Shown piece after piece: positions 58,434-64,000 of a stretch of DNA of 64,000 bases (position 1 is its first letter; each line of letters starts with the position of its first letter). The DNA comes from Sulfitobacter sp. SK012. Lineage in GTDB: Bacteria > Pseudomonadota > Alphaproteobacteria > Rhodobacterales > Rhodobacteraceae. The notes beneath the pieces were generated by a model. The model was not told the origin of the DNA. It saw only the letters and a program-made list of their open reading frames with translations, and searched no databases. The position numbers and the translations under genes are program-made. Where the stretch lies: NCBI RefSeq assembly GCF_003352085.1, contig NZ_CP025804.1, positions 2,046,001 through 2,110,000 of the forward strand, written 5' to 3'.

Positions 58434-59938
58434 GCGGCCACCTCGGACAACAGCACGGCATAGCTGGAAGGCTTTGTCGTCTCAACCACCGCTTTCGGCA
58501 GATAAGGATAGATATCGAGATCAAGCCTAGGCGGACGACGCTCAATCCGGCAAAGGATCAGATGCTTGATCGCATCGTAGCCAAGTGCGCCCAGGTCCAA
58601 GGCTTGTTTGATTGCAGCATGAACGTGCTCCATCTCGAAGGTTTCCAATAGTCGCAAGATCTGAACATATTCGCGCTTCCCCGCCTTACCCATGCGGGCT
58701 TCCAACAATCGATGAAGGGTCGTGAACGCATCGGGCAGATCCCAACCCTGCAAGGGTGCCGCCTGGTCGAGAGCACCAACCTTCTGCTCCAACAATGGCA
58801 AGTAATGCATCGGGTCGAAAATCATATCTGCCTTCTCGTAAGATCGTCGATGTCGGGCGACAATCTCGGTCCCACAGCCGATCACGACCTCATGGACATA
58901 GCCGCGTACCTGAACCTCATGATGGGCAAAGGCGACAGGGACGGAGTAATCGTTATTGCGATAACGGATCATCGATATTGAAGTTGCCCGAGTACTGACC
59001 TTATCACACGCATCGTAAGGTGTTGGGGGCAATGCCATCAACGCGTCCAGGTCTCGTAGCAACCGTTCACCAATACTCTCACTATGCCCGCGAACAACAT
59101 CGTCCTGACGCTTCAAACATTGTTCCTCCAACCAGGCGTTCAAAGCATCAAAACTATCGAACCGGGGAGCAGGGATTAGGAAGTTCCTCCGTCCGTAGCC
59201 AATGACACCTTCGACATTACCTTTGTCGTTACCTTTACCAGGGCGGCCAAACCGGTCCTCAAACAGATAATGCGATTGTAGTTCCGAGAAAGTTCTGGTC
59301 CGGATCCGCTTGCCTCCTCCCAAGATCTTTGCAACCGCTATCACGGTGTTATCGTACAGTGCCGACAAGGGCACACCACCGAAGAACGCAAACGCAGCGT
59401 TGTGACCATCACAGAAGGCTTCTGTCGTTTCTGCCGGATATGCCTTCATGAAGAACGCATCCGAATGCGGCAACGATATCGCAATGTAATGCAGCTTTCG
59501 TTCAACACCACCAATCACACCAAGGGTCTCGCCAAAATCGACCTGAGCATGGCCAGGGGTGTGAACCAGAGGAACAAACACCTCTTGGGTACGTCGCTGC
59601 TTCTCACGAACATAGTCCGTGACGATGGTGATCCCGCCAGTGAACCCATGTTCATCACGCAATCGCGCATGAATACGTTTGGCTGTGTGGCGTTGCTTTT
59701 TGATGACCCGTTTATCGTCTTTCAGGATCTGATCAATTATCCCAATGAACGGATCCAACTTCGGACGAACTGGCGCGGTCGTTCTTTGATAACCCGGCGG
59801 AACCGAATGCTTCAAAATCTTCGCCACTGTTTTGCGGTCAATCCCAAACAGACGGGCCGCCTCACTATTGTTCTTACCTTCGACATGGCACGCACGGCGC
59901 ACCCGACTGTACAAATCCACAGAATACATCTTCCCCAC
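58430..59938 (-). CDS. istA: IS21-family transposase IstA
   Basis: The 502-residue transposase has an N-terminal helix-turn-helix (EGKNNSEAARLFGIDRKTVA), a DDE core beginning around residue 125 (HAQVDFGETLGVI; ALYDNTVIAV; NDKGNVEGVIGYGRR) and a C-terminal beta-barrel/basic domain. GTG 59938 or ATG 59929 may start it. It is the usual partner of IstB and is intact. Confidence 0.93.
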   Translation of the reverse strand: MGKMYSVDLYSRVRRACHVEGKNNSEAARLFGIDRKTVAKILKHSVPPGYQRTTAPVRPKLDPFIGIIDQILKDDKRVIKKQRHTAKRIHARLRDEHGFTGGITIVTDYVREKQRRTQEVFVPLVHTPGHAQVDFGETLGVIGGVERKLHYIAISLPHSDAFFMKAYPAETTEAFCDGHNAAFAFFGGVPLSALYDNTVIAVAKILGGGKRIRTRTFSELQSHYLFEDRFGRPGKGNDKGNVEGVIGYGRRNFLIPAPRFDSFDALNAWLEEQCLKRQDDVVRGHSESIGERLLRDLDALMALPPTPYDACDKVSTRATSISMIRYRNNDYSVPVAFAHHEVQVRGYVHEVVIGCGTEIVARHRRSYEKADMIFDPMHYLPLLEQKVGALDQAAPLQGWDLPDAFTTLHRLLEARMGKAGKREYVQILRLLETFEMEHVHAAIKQALDLGALGYDAIKHLILCRIERRPPRLDLDIYPYLPKAVVETTKPSSYAVLLSEVAA

Positions 59939-60033
59939 CCGTTGCTCGACAGCACCAGATGTTAGATTGCGGAATTTTACTCCGCGACGGTCAGATTACC
60001 CAACCATTTCCATGGCCATTTTGTCTCCGGGAT

Positions 60034-60624
60034 TCACAACCAGCGGTGGAAGTAGTCCTTGCTGACATCAAACAACGATAGCGCAATCATGATCGGGGCG
60101 ATGCCGATCATGAAGGCCAGCATGATCTTCGCGAAGATTAGGACAAGGCCGCAGAGCGCGCCGATCACGCCAAGGAGGAAAGCGCCGATCGCGCCGATGA
60201 GAGCCCCGGCCATCCAATGCATGTTGTCACCGGCGGCGTTTAGGTAATTACCAAACTCTTCGATCAGGTCGTCGAATGCACTGGCAAAATATCCAGCCCC
60301 AGCACCGCCGCCTCCAAGTCCTGCCACCATACCGCCCGCGAGCTGGTCGAGCCCATCGATTAGGGCGCTAGCGACTGCATTGAACTGGACCCAGTTCATC
60401 GCAAACAGAGAGATGAGCATAAGCTTGAGGGCGAACCAGAAGGCAGTCCGCCCGTCCATGGATTTGTATTGAAACACCATGTTGATGAAGACGCCGATCA
60501 CGGCGAGCGTCGAGGCAACCGCAATAATGCCGCCTAGCTGACCGGCGACGTTGCCAAAAGTGGATTGGGCCGCGTCGTCCAGAAAGTTATCGGTTGTCTC
60601 AACCATCCAGGTGACGACGCTCAT
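60034..60624 (-). pseudogene. virB6: VirB6/TrbL-type membrane protein truncated by IS21
   Basis: The 196 residues visible have the VirB6-like hydrophobic segments (TLAVIGVFINMVFQYKSMDG, FWFALKLMLISLFAMNWVQF) and a Gly-rich loop, then LIGAIGAFLLGVIGALCGLV and AKIMLAFMIGIAPIMIALSL. The normal C-terminal third is missing. After FHRWL the frame reads into the IS21 end and stops. The start (ATG 60624, AGGAG upstream) is normal. VirB6 forms part of the inner-membrane channel, so the system is expected to be non-functional unless another copy exists. Confidence 0.88.
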
Positions 60625-60633
60625 TGGGTGCTC

Positions 60634-60825
60634 CTATGCTTTTTCGGTCGGTTTGACACGCCAGATGTCGCGCTTCAGGAAGGCCTTCAGGATGTGTTCG
60701 CCGTCGAAATCCGGCACGACCGAGACCAGCTCCCAACCATCCTGACCAAGGGCGGTCAGCTGCGCCTCGATCTTCGGTGGCTTTGTCTTAGCGGTGTTAA
60801 TCTGTTCAATCTTGTATTCAAACAT
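60634..60825 (-). CDS. DUF4177-family small protein
   Basis: The 63-residue protein starts MFEYKIEQINTAKTKPPKIE and has LTALGQDGWELVSVVPDFDG, the DUF4177 core. AAGGAA lies upstream of ATG 60825. The open frame could extend to 60894, but this lies inside the virB11 gene. It overlaps virB11 by eight bases and precedes virB6 by nine bases, so it is in the virB operon. Its function in secretion is unknown. Confidence 0.75.
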   Translation of the reverse strand: MFEYKIEQINTAKTKPPKIEAQLTALGQDGWELVSVVPDFDGEHILKAFLKRDIWRVKPTEKA

Positions 60826-61813
60826 GAGCTGTTTCCTTTGCTTGGGCCGGATCAATCGGCAGGTAAAATTCGGTAATGCCGCGCGCGCCCTCATGACGAC
60901 CGGCCTGAATGATCACATCGATCGAGCGGGTGATGTAGTCGTTCATGTCCTGGTAGGTCATGGGCACATCGGTTTTCAGGGCGGCGATGGCCAGACGCTG
61001 GACCGCCAGCTGCGGTGTTTCGGCGTGAAGCGTGGTCAGCGATCCGCCATGGCCGGTGTTGATGGCCTCGAGGAAAGTCATGGCCTCTTTGCCGCGCACT
61101 TCACCTAGGACAATGCGGTCCGGCCGCATCCGCAGCGTAGAGGTCAGCAGCACATCCGCGCTGCGTGTGGCTTCATTGCGGTCGGACATCAGCGTGACGA
61201 CATTGGGCTGTCCTGGACGCAGCTCAGCTGCCTCTTCGATAGTGACGATACGCTCGTCGGTTGGAACAAAGGAGAGGATCTTGCGCGCAGTAACGGTCTT
61301 GCCGGTCGAGGTGCCACCAGAGACGATCATGTTGAGCTTGTGCACGACGCAGAATTTGATTGCGGCATCTATATCACCCGTGGCCACGACATCGCGCAGC
61401 TCGGCGTTGCGCTTGCGCCGCGCACCTTCATTGCTGCGCTCTTTGCCGAAGAGGTAGGACAGCTTGATCTGCTCCAGCGGCAGGTCTGCGAAGAACCGCA
61501 ACGATATTGCATAGCCGCCATCGACCGCCGGGGGCTGGATGACCTGCGCGCGGATGGGGCGGTCGCGATAGGCGATGCTGACCGATACGATCGGCTTGGT
61601 CCGGCTGAGCGTGGTGTTCGCAGCCGAGGCAATCTGGTTGCCAAGGTCTTTGATCTCATTTGGGGAGAGCGGCCGATTGACGGGCCGCATGAAATGATCC
61701 CCCTGAAACTCCGCCCAAAGCGAACCGTCAGGGTTGATGCAAAGCTCGATCAGCTTTGGATCACGCGCCTCGGGAATCTTGTCCATTGAGCTTTGAAGAT
61801 AGCTGGCGGCCAT
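60818..61813 (-). CDS. virB11: VirB11-family secretion ATPase
   Basis: The 331-residue AAA+ ATPase has the Walker A GGTSTGKTVT (about 163-172), the Asp box TIEEAAEL, the Walker B-type ILGEVRGKEAMTFLEAINTG and the His box GHGGSLTTLHAETP. These are the signature motifs of the VirB11/PilT family. It is expected to form a hexamer at the inner membrane and drive type IV secretion. It is spaced two bases from virB10 and overlaps the DUF4177 gene. Confidence 0.95.
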   Translation of the reverse strand: MAASYLQSSMDKIPEARDPKLIELCINPDGSLWAEFQGDHFMRPVNRPLSPNEIKDLGNQIASAANTTLSRTKPIVSVSIAYRDRPIRAQVIQPPAVDGGYAISLRFFADLPLEQIKLSYLFGKERSNEGARRKRNAELRDVVATGDIDAAIKFCVVHKLNMIVSGGTSTGKTVTARKILSFVPTDERIVTIEEAAELRPGQPNVVTLMSDRNEATRSADVLLTSTLRMRPDRIVLGEVRGKEAMTFLEAINTGHGGSLTTLHAETPQLAVQRLAIAALKTDVPMTYQDMNDYITRSIDVIIQAGRHEGARGITEFYLPIDPAQAKETAHV

Positions 61814-61815
61814 GG

Positions 61816-63132
61816 TTAGAAGATCTTCAGATCACGGTCGACCATCACAGTGACGCGGGCACCTTGATCGACATAGATTACGGGCGAAACCGAAAGATAT
61901 TCGCCGATGACGCCTTGCGCGCTGCCTTGCAGATCTTCGCCAATGCCTTCGAGCACGTCCGAGGTGATCGCGTCTTCAGTGTTGTGCGCGGCGACGGCAG
62001 GCAAGGCTCCGATCAGCGATATCAACGCGGCCGAGCCGAACCTGGTGCCAAAGCGGCTGTCGACAAAACCAGTTGTGCCAGAGCGACCCAGTTCATCGCC
62101 ACCAAAAGCGCTGATTTCAACGGTTTGGTTGCTGGGGAGAATGATCCTGTCCCAGGCGATCGTCACCCGTTGCTGTGCGATGTCGAGGCCAGACTGATAA
62201 CGTCCGATAAGGCGCGAACCGCGTGGGATCAGGATCCGCGAGCCGTCATAGGCATGGACGTCCTCCGACACCATGGCCCGCACCTGACCAGCCAGCGAGC
62301 TGTCGACTGCGGTCTCCAACACCGCTTGGATCATCGTACCCTGAACAACTGTATTGGCTGGGTTCACGATCAGCTGTGCCTGCGTCACTTCGGCTGGCTC
62401 GGCTCCATTGCGGACAAACTCGGTGTCGCCGTCAAGGCGTCGCTGCTCTGCTGCCGTTTCACTGTTTCCGGCGCCGGTGCCACCAAAAGCGATGATCGGG
62501 CTGGCGATGCGGGCTTGCAATTCTTCAAGCTCCGCTTGCCGCCGCCGCTCGAGCTCTTGAAGGCGCAGCTCCTCAGCAGTGGGGCCAGTTGGCACGGGCG
62601 TGCGCGGGGATTCCAGACGTGCAAGCTCCAGATCGTTCTGCAAACGTTGGAGTTGGCGCGCGCGTTCTTCCAGTTCTTCGCGCAAGGCGGCTTGAGCAGT
62701 CGCGGCCTCGCTGCGCAGGGCATCGACCTCTGCACTCAGGGTATCGAGTGCTTCGGTATCGATTGGTTGGGCCTCGGGTGCTGGCACATTGCGCAATGCC
62801 TCGAGTTCTGTGCGCATCGCATCCAATTGGGCGCGCAGTTCTTCGGACTCTAGGCTGGGTTCAGGCTCCGACGCAGGCGGCGTTGTGTCGATCGGTGCAG
62901 GACTGGGCTCGACAACGCCAAAGCCCGGTCCTGCCGTTTGGAATTCATCAGGTGAGGCGGTTTCAAGGGCTTCTTGTTCAGAGCCACCGGAGAACAGCAG
63001 CAACAGGCCGCCGAGGGCAATGATGCCCCCGATGGCGAGGGCCATAGTCAGAAATGACGGTCTCTTTGAGTGCTTTTGTTTTTTCCCTTCAATAGCTTCT
63101 AGGCGTTTCTTCAACTCAGCCGTTTCACTCAT
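61816..63132 (-). CDS. virB10: VirB10-family protein (TrbI domain)
   Basis: The 438-residue protein has a cytoplasmic N terminus, one membrane helix (about 25-46; FLTMALAIGGIIALGGLLLL), a Pro/Glu-rich coiled-coil linker (about 65-210) and a C-terminal TrbI beta-barrel domain (about 240-430; RILIPRGSRLIGRYQSGLDI, RFGSAALISLIGALPA). It spans both membranes and links the core complex. It overlaps virB9 by eight bases. Confidence 0.95.
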   Translation of the reverse strand: MSETAELKKRLEAIEGKKQKHSKRPSFLTMALAIGGIIALGGLLLLFSGGSEQEALETASPDEFQTAGPGFGVVEPSPAPIDTTPPASEPEPSLESEELRAQLDAMRTELEALRNVPAPEAQPIDTEALDTLSAEVDALRSEAATAQAALREELEERARQLQRLQNDLELARLESPRTPVPTGPTAEELRLQELERRRQAELEELQARIASPIIAFGGTGAGNSETAAEQRRLDGDTEFVRNGAEPAEVTQAQLIVNPANTVVQGTMIQAVLETAVDSSLAGQVRAMVSEDVHAYDGSRILIPRGSRLIGRYQSGLDIAQQRVTIAWDRIILPSNQTVEISAFGGDELGRSGTTGFVDSRFGTRFGSAALISLIGALPAVAAHNTEDAITSDVLEGIGEDLQGSAQGVIGEYLSVSPVIYVDQGARVTVMVDRDLKIF

Positions 63133-63820
63133 TGTGATTTGCCTCGCTCATCTCCTGCACGCAGATCTCATCCTCGCCAAGCCGTAGTACCCACCGATCA
63201 CTGACACCTGAAACGCGGATGACGCCGTCTGTCTGGGCAAGCGCATTCACGCTACGCTCATTGCCCCCAGACCAACGAAAGATCGCGGGAAGTGGCGCGT
63301 TTGCGGCAAAGCGGAAATACGTGAATGTACCGTCGTCCCAGATTTCACGCGGCGTGATCTCGGATCGCGCACTAACCCCGTATGCATGGTTTGCGGGCTC
63401 GCTTGCGGCAACACGAGACTGCTGGGGGGCAGAGTCGGGATAGGTGAAGCGGATGACATAGAACGTCGGTGAGCTCGCCTCAGTGACGTTGAAATAATAG
63501 CTGCGCTGGTTGGTGTAGACGGTGATGTTGGTATGCGCACCGCGCGAGACCGGCTTGATCGCAAAAGCCTGACCACCGGGCACGCCGTCCAAAAGGAAGC
63601 CTTCGGTGTCGCCCGCGATGATCGAGCGGATGGTCTCGCCTTGGCCAAACTCGATGCTGGTGACATGGGTCAGGCTGGTGCTGATGCGATAGACTTGCCC
63701 ATCTTGATAGGTGGCCAGCCGGACGCGGGTATCATAGGGGCCCTGTCGCGGCTGGGTTTCAGCACTGGCGGTGCCAACGAGCTGAAGGAGGACAGTGAAG
63801 ATCAAGAACAGGCGGGCCAT
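63125..63820 (-). CDS. virB9: VirB9-family outer-membrane-associated protein
   Basis: The 231-residue protein has a signal peptide (cleavage after ASA at about 20) and the VirB9/CagX fold: RVRLATYQDGQVYRISTSLT, PTFYVIRFTYP and a C-terminal part ending RWVLRLGEDEICVQE. With VirB10 it forms the outer-membrane core. It overlaps virB10 and lies three bases after virB8. Confidence 0.93.
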   Translation of the reverse strand: MARLFLIFTVLLQLVGTASAETQPRQGPYDTRVRLATYQDGQVYRISTSLTHVTSIEFGQGETIRSIIAGDTEGFLLDGVPGGQAFAIKPVSRGAHTNITVYTNQRSYYFNVTEASSPTFYVIRFTYPDSAPQQSRVAASEPANHAYGVSARSEITPREIWDDGTFTYFRFAANAPLPAIFRWSGGNERSVNALAQTDGVIRVSGVSDRWVLRLGEDEICVQEMSEANHNE

Positions 63821-63823
63821 ATG

Positions 63824-64000
63824 TTACTCCAAACGATCCGAGCGGATCGCGTATTCAGTGACTGTGAAGCCGAAAGGGTTTTGCCAGACATCATCGATAG
63901 ACCGGCTGTTCTCGGGCCGGAACTCAAACATCAGCGTTGCTGTGAAGAGCCCGTTTTGATTGCCGCGCGGCGTACTAAGGCGTTTGCGCAGGCGCACCTG
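63824..64000 (-). CDS. virB8: VirB8-family protein, C-terminal end (5' part outside window)
   Basis: The final 58 residues read LSTPRGNQNGLFTATLMFEF and NPFGFTVTEYAIRSDRLE, matching the end of VirB8-like periplasmic domains. It is in frame and on the same strand as virB9 and directly upstream of it. The N-terminal membrane anchor lies outside the window. Confidence 0.85.
   Translation of the reverse strand, partial: QVRLRKRLSTPRGNQNGLFTATLMFEFRPENSRSIDDVWQNPFGFTVTEYAIRSDRLE

Larger units (their letters stand above)
57587..60038 (-). mobile_element. IS21-family insertion sequence inserted in virB6
   Basis: The ends read TGTCAATCCCGGAG (left) and TGTGAATCCCGGAG (right, inward). The element contains overlapping istA and istB genes, as is characteristic of IS21. 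At the right end it has cut the 3' end of virB6. A further inner repeat (AGTAAAAT, then GTCAG) follows each end, as usual in this family. No matching target duplication was visible. Confidence 0.9.

Noticed and set aside
61756..62853. Plus-strand open frame of 365 codons
   Set aside because: It is antisense to virB10 and virB11, both confirmed by motifs and operon spacing.
1..64000. CRISPR array
   Set aside because: No series of regularly spaced identical direct repeats was seen. The adhesin repeats are coding, and the 45-bp repeat occurs only twice.

Overview
This window looks like accessory DNA (a genomic island, or part of a large plasmid) from an alphaproteobacterium, most likely a marine roseobacter-type Rhodobacteraceae. 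That placement is inference. It rests on moderate GC, codon use, a virB-type secretion operon, an LssB/HlyD-type secretion locus with a FecR/VCBS giant protein, and a very high load of insertion sequences and broken genes. No replication origin, complete rRNA or complete tRNA was seen.

Layout. 1-3.5 kb: end of an unrecognised gene, a divergent HxlR regulator / truncated globin pair around a palindrome, a GNAT gene broken by an amber codon, and an integrase relic. 3.5-10.3 kb: a CHASE-domain adenylate cyclase, then a mobile-element cluster (IS30, intact IS6, decayed IS6, frameshifted IS481) around a Crp-type regulator. 10.3-22.3 kb: a type I secretion locus (TolC, ABC, HlyD), a CHASE2 adenylate cyclase, and a 1,498-residue secreted-type protein with FecR, VCBS/cadherin-like, VWA and RTX segments. 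A near-consensus CRP site lies upstream of the last gene. 22.3-28.6 kb: IS6, EamA and HIT relics, an HD-domain protein, and an ABC-like membrane protein with a degenerate ATPase domain and a C-terminal cyclic-nucleotide-binding domain.

28.7-40.4 kb: a second island. It starts at a truncated integrase beside the 3' half of a tRNA-Cys. It holds a replication-type HTH protein, a PIN toxin-antitoxin pair, an orphan AbiEi-like antitoxin, a hipA relic with tandem operators, a NucS/DUF91-like nuclease, a NERD-helicase and an XRE-headed operon of unknown genes, then relics of the same toxin-antitoxin families.

40.4-57.2 kb: a DNA phosphorothioation defence island. The leftward arm is SspA-type cysteine desulfurase, PT-associated methyltransferase, exonuclease I and a DUF262/DUF1524 SspE-like protein. 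The rightward arm is SspB (DUF4007), SspC ATPase and SspD sulfurtransferase, followed by a helicase, a GHKL ATPase and a PLD nuclease. The known chemistry of this family puts sulfur into the DNA backbone through SspABCD. SspE-like and helicase/nuclease modules then act as the restriction arm. This locus appears to carry two restriction arms for one modification module and is the most interesting part of the window.

57.6-64 kb: an IS21 element that has truncated virB6 at the end of a leftward virB8-virB9-virB10-virB11-(DUF4177)-virB6 operon.

Two themes recur. The first is a possible cAMP circuit (two class III cyclases, a Crp regulator, a CRP site, a cyclic-nucleotide-binding ABC protein) around a secreted adhesin. 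The second is a defence and toxin-antitoxin island with abundant relics.
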